A stretch of DNA of 59,035 bases from JBHYDC01 sp051861205 (lineage in GTDB: Bacteria > Pseudomonadota > Alphaproteobacteria > Rhizobiales > Pleomorphomonadaceae). Numbering within the stretch: the stretch's first letter is position 1; each line of letters starts with the position of its first letter. The translations under genes were made by a program, and so were the position numbers. The stretch is from the NCBI GenBank assembly GCA_051861205.1, contig JBHYDC010000025.1, positions 1 to 59,035 of the forward strand, written 5' to 3'. The notes under the pieces were generated by a model. The model was not told the DNA's origin. It made no database searches and saw only the letters and a program-made list of their open reading frames with translations. Shown here in pieces: positions 8,094 through 15,647 of this stretch.

Positions 8094-9338
8094 ATGACTG
8101 CCGCCGACCCAGCTTTCGATAGGTCCGGCCTGATCTCGCTGCGGACCTTGAGCGCCGCGACGCTATCCTTTGTGGTTTTTCTGAGTGGGTTCGTCATCTA
8201 CGAACCGGCGCCCTACGAACTCATCCTCGTTGCCGTCATCCCTATTTGGTTTCTGAGCGGATTGCAGCTGCGCGGGGCCTTCGGGCCGCTTCCGGTCCTG
8301 CTTCTCGTCTATATGGCCGGGGGATTTCTGGCGACATCACAGACGCACCCGTCCCGCTTTATGGACGGCCAGATCTACATGGGCGTAAGCCTGTTCCTGG
8401 CGGCATCGTCGGTCTGGTATGCGGCATTGCTTGCGGAAGACTGGCGGCGGATCCGGATCATCGAACGGGCTTATCTCGTTTCCGCCATTCTGGTGGCGAC
8501 GGCCGGGATCCTCGGCTATTTCCGGCTGATACCGGGCGCCGAAGCCTTCCTGCTCTACGGGCGGGCTAAAGGCACGTTCCAAGACCCGAACGTGTTCGGA
8601 CCGTTTCTCGTTCTGCCCACGCTGATCCTCGCCCGGCGGCTTTTGACGGGGCCGCTGATGAGCCAGCCGGGCGCAATGCTGGGCTTTCTGATCCTGGTTC
8701 TCGCGATATTCCTGTCGTTCTCGCGCGGCGCATGGGGCATGCTCGCGCTCGGCCTGCCGATGCTGGCGATCGTGACGGCAGCAACCGCGCCGACCAATCG
8801 CCAACGGCTTCGGCTGCTTGGCACGGTGATGATTGGATTGGTCGTGCTCATCGGCGTTATTGCCGTCGCGGCGTCAATACCGGCGGTCTACGAGATTCTG
8901 GTTCAGCGCGCCAAGTTGTTCCAGGAATATGACAGCAAAACCGGCGATGAACTCGGCCGTTTTGCGCGTCACTGGGCCGGTTTTGCGATGGCGATGGAAA
9001 AACCTTTCGGCATCGGTCCCTTGGAGTTCGACAAACTCTACATTGAGGCGACGCATAATACTTACCTGAAAGCCTTGATGGAATATGGCTGGATCGGGTT
9101 TGTTTCCTATGTCGCCCTTGTGATCTGGACGCTTGCGAAGGCTTTGCCGCTAGTGCTTCAGCCACGCCCCTGGCAAGGGTTCGCCCAATGCGTGGTGATC
9201 GCCTTCATCCTGCATCTTCTGATCGGATGGATCATCGACACCGACCATTGGCGGCATTTCTATATGGTGATCGGCTTGATCTGGGGGCTGATCGCTGTGG
9301 AGCGCTACACCCTGTCGGCGCGCTATGCGGGTGTTTGA
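8094..9338 (+). CDS. O-antigen ligase/polymerase family protein (Wzy/ExoQ-like)
   Basis: Polytopic inner-membrane protein of 414 residues with about ten to eleven hydrophobic segments. It is likely to polymerise the lipid-linked repeat unit on the periplasmic face. The Wzy_C signature region includes GRAKGTFQDPNVFGPFLVLP followed by ILVLAIFLSFSRGAWGML; the large periplasmic loop contains ATHNTYLKALMEYGWIGF, another hallmark of this superfamily. In this locus, next to an initiating transferase, a Wzz and an export protein, a polymerase role is likelier than ligation to lipid A. ATG 8094 is the only good start near the family N-terminus, but its ribosome-binding site is weak. It is the last gene of the exopolysaccharide group. 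Confidence 0.85.
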   Translation: MTAADPAFDRSGLISLRTLSAATLSFVVFLSGFVIYEPAPYELILVAVIPIWFLSGLQLRGAFGPLPVLLLVYMAGGFLATSQTHPSRFMDGQIYMGVSLFLAASSVWYAALLAEDWRRIRIIERAYLVSAILVATAGILGYFRLIPGAEAFLLYGRAKGTFQDPNVFGPFLVLPTLILARRLLTGPLMSQPGAMLGFLILVLAIFLSFSRGAWGMLALGLPMLAIVTAATAPTNRQRLRLLGTVMIGLVVLIGVIAVAASIPAVYEILVQRAKLFQEYDSKTGDELGRFARHWAGFAMAMEKPFGIGPLEFDKLYIEATHNTYLKALMEYGWIGFVSYVALVIWTLAKALPLVLQPRPWQGFAQCVVIAFILHLLIGWIIDTDHWRHFYMVIGLIWGLIAVERYTLSARYAGV

Positions 9339-9801
9339 CGACCCGTCCGGCGGGACCAGACAGCTTTTTTCAGAGCAGCGCGATTAAAAACGCAGCTATA
9401 ACGAGCATGGTCAGCACGCCGATACTCGCACCCACCGGCGGCGCCAAGGTGGGTGTAGACGACATGATCTTCAGACGATGCGACATACTCAACAGGCGCG
9501 CTTGCGTATGGCGAGCGCGAGCCTGAAGCAGCACCAAATCCGATAAACCTTCGGTTGCAGGGGCTGGTAAGTGGGTCATGACGATCCGTGGTTGTTACCG
9601 GATCTATCTCGACGATTTGTGGTTAATAACAGTTCAACAGGCGGCGCCGTCCACGGAAAAAATTGGAACAAGTATAGAACAGGCTTCGCATCCGGTGGAA
9701 TGCCGTGCCAAAATCTGACTCGCGAATCAAATTGAACTATCAATCCGAATCCCGACGGCCGTGACCGGTCGCCCACCGTCAGACCGTGAAGACCCTAAGA
9801 T
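9339..9801. other. 463-base gap between the polymerase gene and parE, with one possible small gene
   Basis: Apart from the small minus-strand reading frame at 9370-9579, nothing coding is recognised. The stretch around 9600-9730 is AT-rich and probably holds the parE promoter, but no convincing -35/-10 pair was seen. Confidence 0.4.
9370..9579 (-). CDS. Possible 69-residue tail-anchored membrane protein
   Basis: Not recognised as a known family. The predicted protein has a polar N-terminus rich in Arg and Gln (LLQARARHTQARLLSMSHRL) and a C-terminal hydrophobic segment of about 18 residues (IGVLTMLVIAAFLIALL) that ends at the stop, the shape of a tail-anchored protein. It lies alone on the minus strand between two plus-strand genes. 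The ATG has only a weak purine-rich sequence upstream. The clean charge-then-membrane layout supports a real gene, but chance cannot be excluded. Confidence 0.4.
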   Translation of the reverse strand: MTHLPAPATEGLSDLVLLQARARHTQARLLSMSHRLKIMSSTPTLAPPVGASIGVLTMLVIAAFLIALL

Positions 9802-11880
9802 ATGGACAAAGAAGATCTATTCGGCGCGCTTGTTTCGGCAGCGCCGATTTCCGCTGAAACCTCGTCTGCTGCACCGATGGCAAAGCCGGTCAAGTCGGCC
9901 GCCGCCGCGCCGGCTCGGGCGCGAGAGGCTGCGCGGGCTCGCCCAGCTACGGCGTCGGAAAGCGAATACAATGCGTCCACGATCGAGGTGCTGGAGGGGC
10001 TGGAACCGGTGCGGCGGCGGCCGGGCATGTATATCGGCGGCACCGACGACAAGGCGCTGCATCACCTTTTCGCCGAAGTGATCGACAACTCCATGGACGA
10101 AGCGGTGGCCGGCCACGCCTCCTGGATCGAGGTTCACCTGGATGCGGACGGGTATCTGGCGGTGACCGACAATGGGCGCGGCATTCCGGTCGATCCCCAC
10201 CCGAAATTTCCGGACAAGTCGGCGCTTGAAGTGATCATGTGCACGCTGCACGCTGGCGGAAAGTTCGATAGCAAGGTCTATGAAACGTCGGGCGGGTTGC
10301 ATGGCGTCGGCGTTTCCGTCGTGAACGCGCTGTCGGAGGTTCTGGAGGTTGAAGTTGCGCGCGGGCGGCAGCTTTATCGCCAGACCTTCTCGCGCGGGGT
10401 GCCGCAGGGTGGTTTGGAGCGGCTTGGCGAGACGATGAACCGGCGCGGCACGCGGGTTCGCTTCAGGCCGGATCCACAGATTTTCGGCACTGAGGCCCGG
10501 TTCGATCCGGCGCGCCTATTCAAGATGGCGCGCTCCAAGGCCTATCTGTTCGGCGGGGTCGAGATCCGCTGGTCGTGCGATGCGGCGCTGGTTGAGGGCA
10601 AGACGACGCCCGATATTGCCGTGCTGAAATTTCCCGGCGGTCTCAAAGACTTCCTCCATGAGGCGCTGGACGGAGAAAAACGGGTTGCCGACGACATTTT
10701 CGCCGGAAAAGTCGGCGGTGGTGGCCATGGTTCGGTGGAGTGGGCGATTGCTTGGTTTGCCGGCGATGGCTTCGTGAATTCCTACTGCAATACGATCCCG
10801 ACGCCTGAAGGCGGCGCGCACGAAGCGGGGCTTCGGCTCGCCCTCACCCGCTCCCTGAAGGCCTATGGTGAGATGGCCGGCAACAAGCGCGTTGCCGCGA
10901 TCATGCCCGACGACGTGATGACGTCGGCCGGTGCGCTGCTCTCGGTGTTTGTGCGGGAACCCGAATTCGTCGGTCAGACGAAGGACAAGCTGGCGAGCGT
11001 CGAGGCGACACGCATCGTCGAAAATGCTGTGAAGGATGCCTTCGATCACTTCCTGACCGCCTCACCCGCCCAAGCCGGCCGTTTGCTGGACTGGATCATC
11101 GAGCGGGCCGACGAGCGGCTTCGGCGGCGCCAGGAAAAGGACGTCGCGCGCAAATCGGCCATCCGCAAGCTGCGCCTGCCCGGCAAGCTGGCGGACTGCA
11201 CGCAAAATGCGGCGCAAGGCTCTGAAATCTTCATCGTCGAGGGCGATTCGGCCGGCGGTTCCGCCAAACAGGCGCGCGACCGCGCGAGCCAAGCGGTGCT
11301 GCCGCTGCGCGGTAAGATTTTGAACGTGGCGAGCGCGGGCCGGGACAAGCTGGCGGCCAATCAGCAGCTCTCGGATCTGTTGCAGGCACTCGGCTGCGGA
11401 ACGCGGAGCCATTACCGCGATGACGATCTGCGTTACGACAAGGTCATCATCATGACCGACGCCGACGTTGACGGCGCGCATATCGCGTCCCTGCTGATCA
11501 CCTTCTTCTACCGAGAGATCCCCCAGCTTATCCGCGGCGGACACCTCTACCTCGCGGTGCCCCCGCTCTACCGCCTCACCCACGGCGGCAAGACGATCTA
11601 TGCCCGCGACGACGCTCACCGGGAGCAACTGCTTGCATCCGTGTTCAAGAACAAGAAACCGGAAATCGGCCGGTTCAAAGGTCTTGGCGAGATGATGCCG
11701 GCGCAGTTGAAAGAAACCACGATGAGCCCGAAGACGCGCACGCTCCTGCGCGTTCAGATGATCGAAGACGAGGCCGCATTCACCGCCGATCAGGTCGAGC
11801 GGTTGATGGGAAACAAGCCCGAGGGCCGCTTCTCCTTCATCCAGGAGAACGCCGAATTCGCCCGCGATCTCGACATTTAG
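9802..11880 (+). CDS. parE: DNA topoisomerase IV subunit B
   Basis: ATPase subunit of the type IIA topoisomerase that decatenates replicated chromosomes; partner of ParC, which is not in the window. At 692 residues it is slightly longer than E. coli ParE because of an Ala-rich N-terminal extension of about 50 residues, common in alphaproteobacteria. Visible motifs are the GHKL ATPase elements (EVIDNSMDEAVAG, VTDNGRGIPVD, TSGGLHGVGVSVVNALS), the QTKDKL lysine loop, and the TOPRIM core (IFIVEGDSAGGSAKQARDR, PLRGKILNV, IIMTDADVDGAHI). The C-terminal end NAEFARDLDI is also typical. Assignment as ParE rather than GyrB rests on the absence of the GyrB insert and on the PEGRFSFIQENA ending. Two palindromic elements follow the stop immediately. 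Confidence 0.96.
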   Translation: MDKEDLFGALVSAAPISAETSSAAPMAKPVKSAAAAPARAREAARARPATASESEYNASTIEVLEGLEPVRRRPGMYIGGTDDKALHHLFAEVIDNSMDEAVAGHASWIEVHLDADGYLAVTDNGRGIPVDPHPKFPDKSALEVIMCTLHAGGKFDSKVYETSGGLHGVGVSVVNALSEVLEVEVARGRQLYRQTFSRGVPQGGLERLGETMNRRGTRVRFRPDPQIFGTEARFDPARLFKMARSKAYLFGGVEIRWSCDAALVEGKTTPDIAVLKFPGGLKDFLHEALDGEKRVADDIFAGKVGGGGHGSVEWAIAWFAGDGFVNSYCNTIPTPEGGAHEAGLRLALTRSLKAYGEMAGNKRVAAIMPDDVMTSAGALLSVFVREPEFVGQTKDKLASVEATRIVENAVKDAFDHFLTASPAQAGRLLDWIIERADERLRRRQEKDVARKSAIRKLRLPGKLADCTQNAAQGSEIFIVEGDSAGGSAKQARDRASQAVLPLRGKILNVASAGRDKLAANQQLSDLLQALGCGTRSHYRDDDLRYDKVIIMTDADVDGAHIASLLITFFYREIPQLIRGGHLYLAVPPLYRLTHGGKTIYARDDAHREQLLASVFKNKKPEIGRFKGLGEMMPAQLKETTMSPKTRTLLRVQMIEDEAAFTADQVERLMGNKPEGRFSFIQENAEFARDLDI

Positions 11881-11927
11881 AGCGTTTCCCCGTCAAGTGG
11901 AAGCCGGTTGACGGACGAGGAAACGCT
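11881..11927. repeat. Nested inverted repeat after parE (extragenic palindrome 1)
   Basis: Outer arms AGCGTTTCC and GGAAACGCT enclose inner arms CCGTCAA and TTGACGG around an 11-base loop. It begins directly after the parE stop codon. It may end parE transcription, although no T-run follows. The GCGTTTCC ends resemble a motif found in rhizobial extragenic palindromes. Confidence 0.65.
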
Positions 11928-11940
11928 TTAACTTATTGAA

Positions 11941-11995
11941 TCTAGAGAATTTCTCTCCGATCAGATGATTCCATCTGATCGGGAAATGCTCTAGA
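11941..11995. repeat. Inverted repeat with perfect 11-bp core (extragenic palindrome 2)
   Basis: Outer arms TCTAGAG and CTCTAGA enclose a perfect core, CCGATCAGATG and CATCTGATCGG, around a 4-base loop. The GATCAGATG core and GAAATGCTCTAG flank resemble the dispersed extragenic palindromes of Rhizobium and Mesorhizobium chromosomes. Only one copy was seen in this window. It lies between the convergent parE and sterol-desaturase genes. Confidence 0.7.
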
Positions 11996-12043
11996 CGAAG
12001 TTTTCGGGGGCGACGAGCACGTTGGTGAAGGCGGCTGGGCGGA

Positions 12044-12901
12044 TCACTCGGCTGGCGTCGTTTGCGCTTTTTCCGGCGGTCGATCCACTCCACTCTGCTT
12101 TCCAAAGCTGTAGGATCCTATCGCGCCTCGGAACGGCAGGATCAGGAGATCGCGCAGCCGGAGCGCCTTGGGATCGCGGTATTCGGCAAGGCCGATCTCA
12201 ACGCCGTCGTGACCCTTGATCGGGGCGTGGCGCATGGTTCCGCCCAGGCGATCCCAGATCGATAAGAAGAAGCCGAAGTTGGAGTTCGTCTCTTCGGGGA
12301 TCACCGAATGATGGACCCGGTGCATGTCCGGGGTGCAGAACAGCCAGCGCAGAACGCGGTCGATCTTCTCTGGGATGCGAATGTTGCCGTGCGTGTAGAC
12401 GGCGGAGCCGTTGAGCACGGCCTCGAAAATCACTACAACCCAGGGATCGACGCCCAGCGCTGCCACCAGCATCGCCTTGTAGACGAGCGAGATTAGAATT
12501 TCGAGGGGGTGAAAGCGCGTGCCCGTGGTCAGGTCTACATCCAGGTCGGCGTGATGAACTTGGTGCAGCCGCCAAAAGGCCGGCAGCGCGTGGCTCATGA
12601 CGTGCTGGAGATAGATGGCGAAGTCGAGGATCAGGAAGGCGAGGATGCCCTCCACGAGCGGCGGCCAGTCCAGGGCGTTGAACAGGCCCCACCCATGCTC
12701 ATGCGCATAGACGGCGGTGAAATAGGCGGCGGCGCCGAGCGTCAGGCGCTGGACAATCACGTCCAAGACGAGGATGCCGATGTTGATGCGCCAACGGTCC
12801 CAGCGCGACTGCACGCGCGCCTTTTTCGGCACTTTCCATTCGGCAATCGCGACGACAACGAAGATCGAAAGGAAAATCCCCACTCTCAGCGCTGCTTCCA
12901 T
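12044..12901 (-). CDS. Sterol desaturase / fatty acid hydroxylase family membrane protein
   Basis: A di-iron membrane oxygenase-type protein of 285 residues. The three histidine clusters of the superfamily are present: HVMSH (about residue 100), HQVHH (about 113) and HRVHH (about 195), separated by hydrophobic segments. The substrate cannot be told; bacterial members act on hopanoids, fatty acids, carotenoids or ether lipids. The ATG at 12901 was chosen because GGAG lies 7 bases upstream; an in-frame GTG six bases earlier is less likely. The gene is 54 bases downstream of the rhodanese gene on the same strand and could share its transcript. It converges with parE across the palindromic repeats. 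Confidence 0.87.
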   Translation of the reverse strand: MEAALRVGIFLSIFVVVAIAEWKVPKKARVQSRWDRWRINIGILVLDVIVQRLTLGAAAYFTAVYAHEHGWGLFNALDWPPLVEGILAFLILDFAIYLQHVMSHALPAFWRLHQVHHADLDVDLTTGTRFHPLEILISLVYKAMLVAALGVDPWVVVIFEAVLNGSAVYTHGNIRIPEKIDRVLRWLFCTPDMHRVHHSVIPEETNSNFGFFLSIWDRLGGTMRHAPIKGHDGVEIGLAEYRDPKALRLRDLLILPFRGAIGSYSFGKQSGVDRPPEKAQTTPAE

Positions 12902-12955
12902 AACCACTCTCCGAAATCGCGGGCGACGACTTGCGCCGCCTGCAGATCATCATGA

Positions 12956-13891
12956 TCAATTCGTGCTTTCCAGCGGATACTGGTCTTCCGGCGAGGCAGA
13001 CCACTCCCACATGGATCCGGCGTAGTTGCGCGCTTTGACGCCCGCGTCGTTGAGCACAGCGGTTACGAAACCGGAGCGAATGCCGCCCGTGCAATAGGAT
13101 ACCACCTCGGTATCGTCGCTAACGCCGAGCGAGGCAAGCCGCGTCTTGAGCTGATCCTTGGGCAGGATTTTGCCGTCGGTGCCCACGAGATCCTTGTAGA
13201 AGATGTGCTTGGCACCCGGAACATGGCCGCCGCGGCTTTCGCCATAGGGCGTCTCGCCGGCGTATTCACGCGGCTCGCGGGTGTCGAGAATGACCACGTT
13301 CGCCGAGGCGATTTCGGTGCGCAGTTCCTCCTTCTTGATTTCATAGGCATCGGTCCGCGCCACCGTGAAGGTGCCGGGCGTCGCTCGCGCTTTAATTGCG
13401 AGCGGTCCGTCGGCCGTCAAAGCGGCAATCCCGCCGTCGACGATGAAGGCTTGGGTATGGCCGAGGGTGCGCAGGGTCCAAACGATACGGCCGTCCTCGC
13501 CCCAGCCCTTCGCCGTATCGGCAACGGCGAGCACGGGAACATCGGCGGAGATACCGAGGGCCTGAAGCTTTTGCGTCAGCTCCGCGTCGTCCTCAAGGAG
13601 CTGGCCTTTCTGCGGAAGGTCGGGCTTTGTGAAGTCCTGCCAAACGACAGGGATGGCTCCCTCAAGCGGGGATTGCGACTTCAGATCGGCGCCGCGCGTG
13701 TCGAGAACGACGGCGCCGCCTTCGACCAAGCTGCGAGCCGTCGCGGCGTCGATTACCCAGCGGGACGATTCGATGCCGGTTCCGGCAGTAGCGGGGGTGA
13801 TGAGCGCGGGTGCGCTCAACAAAACGGCGGTTGTGGCCAAAGCGGCAAGCGGCGATGCGAGCGCGCGCCGGATAGCGGACCAGGATAACAT
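12956..13891 (-). CDS. Periplasmic sulfurtransferase with two rhodanese domains
   Basis: Likely thiosulfate- or 3-mercaptopyruvate-type sulfurtransferase of 311 residues. A Sec signal peptide of about 35 residues (hydrophobic core ALATTAVLLSAPALI, cleavage near ATAG) predicts export. The first rhodanese domain (about 45-160) has VVLDTRGADL but no cysteine at the active-loop position, where ADTAKGWGEDGR is found, so it is structural. The second domain (about 185-305) has VILDTREPREYAG and the loop SYCTGGIRSG with the catalytic cysteine. GGAGGAAAC precedes the ATG at 13891. The substrate is unknown. The inactive-active tandem order is normal for this family. Confidence 0.9.
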   Translation of the reverse strand: MLSWSAIRRALASPLAALATTAVLLSAPALITPATAGTGIESSRWVIDAATARSLVEGGAVVLDTRGADLKSQSPLEGAIPVVWQDFTKPDLPQKGQLLEDDAELTQKLQALGISADVPVLAVADTAKGWGEDGRIVWTLRTLGHTQAFIVDGGIAALTADGPLAIKARATPGTFTVARTDAYEIKKEELRTEIASANVVILDTREPREYAGETPYGESRGGHVPGAKHIFYKDLVGTDGKILPKDQLKTRLASLGVSDDTEVVSYCTGGIRSGFVTAVLNDAGVKARNYAGSMWEWSASPEDQYPLESTN

Positions 13892-14060
13892 GGGTTTCCT
13901 CCGGAAAGACCCGGCAATCCGGCCGGGATGAGCCGCATCGTCTATGATGGGGCTCTATCCGGAAAGAAATACACTACTAATTTGGTCGTCTTTTTGGTGG
14001 TGGATTTTCCTCTAAGTCCCACATAGCGAAAGCGGGTGAGCGTGGTGCATCCGGTTGGAT

Positions 14061-14552
14061 TTAGCCGGTCCGCCCGCCGCGCAGCGCAGTCTTTACCGCC
14101 GCAGCTAATCGCAGGGCGATTACGAAAGGGAATGGCATGGCGCGGCGGCAAACGGCGATTTTCCGGACATAGACTGGAACATGCCATGTGGATGAGGTGC
14201 CGGCGGGGAAGTAGCCGACTTCGCCGATGCCGATGGATCGAACCTCGCCGTCATCGCCTGTGACTTCGACCTCGCCTTCGATGATGATCACCGTTTCGTC
14301 CCAGCCGAAATTCCAGCGGAATGTGCCGGCCGTGCAGTCCCAAACGGATGTCAGCGCACTATCGTCGGCGCTGCGGGATAGAACCTTGGCATGGGCCACA
14401 GGGTTGCCCGACAGGATCCATGACGGATCGATCGGGGCCGGTTCGAGAATGAGACTATCGACGCGCGGAAGCTTTACTACGGAGGCCGTGGTTGGCCTAG
14501 CCGAAACAATCGACAGGAGTGCTGCGGCGGCAGAGAAGATCGCGAACTTCAT
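14061..14552 (-). CDS. Exported cupin-domain protein
   Basis: A 163-residue protein with an N-terminal signal-like segment (AIFSAAAALLSIVSA) and a single small cupin of the ureidoglycine-aminohydrolase-like type (DUF861). Core motifs are FRWNFGWDETVIIIEGEVEVT, then GEVGYFPAGTSSTWHVPVYVRKIAV. The metal-binding pattern is incomplete: the second histidine is present in STWHVP, but the first motif lacks the usual HxH. The enzymatic role is therefore uncertain. Its C-terminal hydrophobic and basic tail (FPFVIALRLAAAVKTALRGG) could anchor it to the membrane. It stands apart from its neighbours, in its own transcription unit. Confidence 0.75.
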   Translation of the reverse strand: MKFAIFSAAAALLSIVSARPTTASVVKLPRVDSLILEPAPIDPSWILSGNPVAHAKVLSRSADDSALTSVWDCTAGTFRWNFGWDETVIIIEGEVEVTGDDGEVRSIGIGEVGYFPAGTSSTWHVPVYVRKIAVCRRAMPFPFVIALRLAAAVKTALRGGRTG

Positions 14553-14645
14553 GAGAGTCCTATGCGCGTGAACTTAAGGCAGGTTAGTCACGAAAAGCTG
14601 CTGTAACCTTACCGCCGCTCGTGCTTTTTAGGCTTTCACTCTGAA

Positions 14646-15350
14646 TTACAGGGCTGAACGCTCCAAGAATTCGTTGATAGCGTGGTTAACGGCAGCGGGG
14701 CGCTCGATGGAGGCGAGATGTCCGCAGGCGGGCATGACTGCGAGGTGCGCGTTGGGGATCCCATCGGCGATTTCCTTGGCGATCTCCGGCGGGGTGATTG
14801 CATCCTTATCGCCGACGATGACGAGGGTCGGACAGGCGATCCGGGGTAGATCGGGGCGGGAATCGGGGCGTGACATGATCGATTTTTGCTGACGAATGAA
14901 GGCTTCCGCGCCGGTTTCCTCGGCCATCCTCCGGATGATCGCGGTGAGCGCCTCATCGCTCTGCCGTTCCGGGGGAAGCTGCGCGGCGATCTGGAGCGAG
15001 GGGATTTCGGAGAACCGCCCATGCTCGGCAATTTCGATTTGTCGTAGTCGTCTTTCCGTAGCGTCTGAAGTGTCTGGCCGTGCGCTGGTGTCCATTAAAA
15101 TGAGACCGGCGATGCGCTCCGGCGCGCGGCGCATCATCTCGAAGGCAATGTATCCGCCCATGGAAAGACCCGCCAAAACGAACCGGGGCGGAAGCTCGTC
15201 CAGAAGCGGCGTTGCAATGTTTCGAATGGAATCGTGACGGCGATGATTGGCGATGGCAATTGTCCGGTTACCCGACAAACTCGCAATCTGGGCAGAGAAC
15301 AGCTCTGCCGTGCAATTGAGGCCTGGAATGAAGACGAGAGGCATCGACAT
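14646..15350 (-). CDS. Alpha/beta hydrolase
   Basis: Hydrolase of 234 residues with the nucleophile elbow GLSMGG (catalytic Ser), an acid residue in VIVGDKDAITPP (Asp), and a terminal catalytic His in ACGHLASIERP. A short cap lies between the strands. The oxyanion region near the N-terminus reads PGLNCTAELFSAQ. Substrate unknown; the closest general group is the esterase/lactonase-like alpha/beta fold. The ATG at 15350 was chosen because GGAG lies 6 bases upstream; an earlier in-frame ATG pair is possible. A 10-bp inverted repeat about 33-66 bases upstream may be its operator. It is divergent from the DEAD-box helicase gene. Confidence 0.85.
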   Translation of the reverse strand: MSMPLVFIPGLNCTAELFSAQIASLSGNRTIAIANHRRHDSIRNIATPLLDELPPRFVLAGLSMGGYIAFEMMRRAPERIAGLILMDTSARPDTSDATERRLRQIEIAEHGRFSEIPSLQIAAQLPPERQSDEALTAIIRRMAEETGAEAFIRQQKSIMSRPDSRPDLPRIACPTLVIVGDKDAITPPEIAKEIADGIPNAHLAVMPACGHLASIERPAAVNHAINEFLERSAL

Positions 15351-15382
15351 GATCATCTCCAAAATATGCGGGGACAAACTTT

Positions 15383-15416
15383 CCCTGTTTTGAAGAATTT
15401 ACATTCCAAAACAAGG
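15383..15416. promoter_or_regulatory. Inverted repeat upstream of the hydrolase gene
   Basis: Arms CCCTGTTTTG and CAAAACAAGG match at nine of ten positions around a 14-base spacer. It lies 33-66 bases upstream of the hydrolase ATG, so it overlaps the expected promoter and is a candidate repressor or activator site. Confidence 0.4.
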
Positions 15417-15489
15417 AATCGGCAGCCGAAATTCCACAGCAGCCCGGCATCGTTGATCATAAAACGGCAAAGCTGCCCTGTAAGGCCTT

Positions 15490-15505
15490 CAAAACGGCGG
15501 TTTTG
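15490..15505. promoter_or_regulatory. CAAAAC/GTTTTG palindrome next to the helicase promoter
   Basis: CAAAAC and GTTTTG flank GGCG, ending 13 bases before the -35 box of the helicase promoter. The same hexamers make up the inverted repeat at 15383-15416 in the opposite order. Confidence 0.35.
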
Positions 15506-15518
15506 TTTGTTAAAAGAA

Positions 15519-15546
15519 TTGACATTACGGCATTTCTGCCTATTTT
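15519..15546 (+). promoter_or_regulatory. Sigma-70-type promoter for the DEAD-box helicase gene
   Basis: TTGACA (15519-15524), a 16-base spacer, and TATTTT (15541-15546). It would give a 5' leader of about 95 bases before the ATG at 15648. Long leaders are typical of cold-induced helicase mRNAs, but no thermosensor fold was proven here. Confidence 0.6.
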
Positions 15547-15647
15547 CCAGGTCACGCATCCTGGCTTTGAAAATAAAACCCCATCTTCATCAAGATCCGT
15601 GTGGTTAGCCGCGATCGGATCTAAACTGGTTAGATCGCAACAACGAT

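Noticed and set aside
9339..9369. Possible terminator after the polymerase gene (short GC stem then T-run)
   Set aside because: The stem is only four pairs and the T-run begins about 12 bases later, so it does not meet terminator geometry.
13942..14187. 81-codon minus-strand frame after the cupin gene
   Set aside because: Overlaps the cupin gene end in another frame, lacks a ribosome-binding site and looks random in composition.
15353..15559. 68-codon minus-strand frame upstream of the hydrolase
   Set aside because: It covers the AT-rich regulatory region with the promoter and inverted repeats; no conserved pattern.
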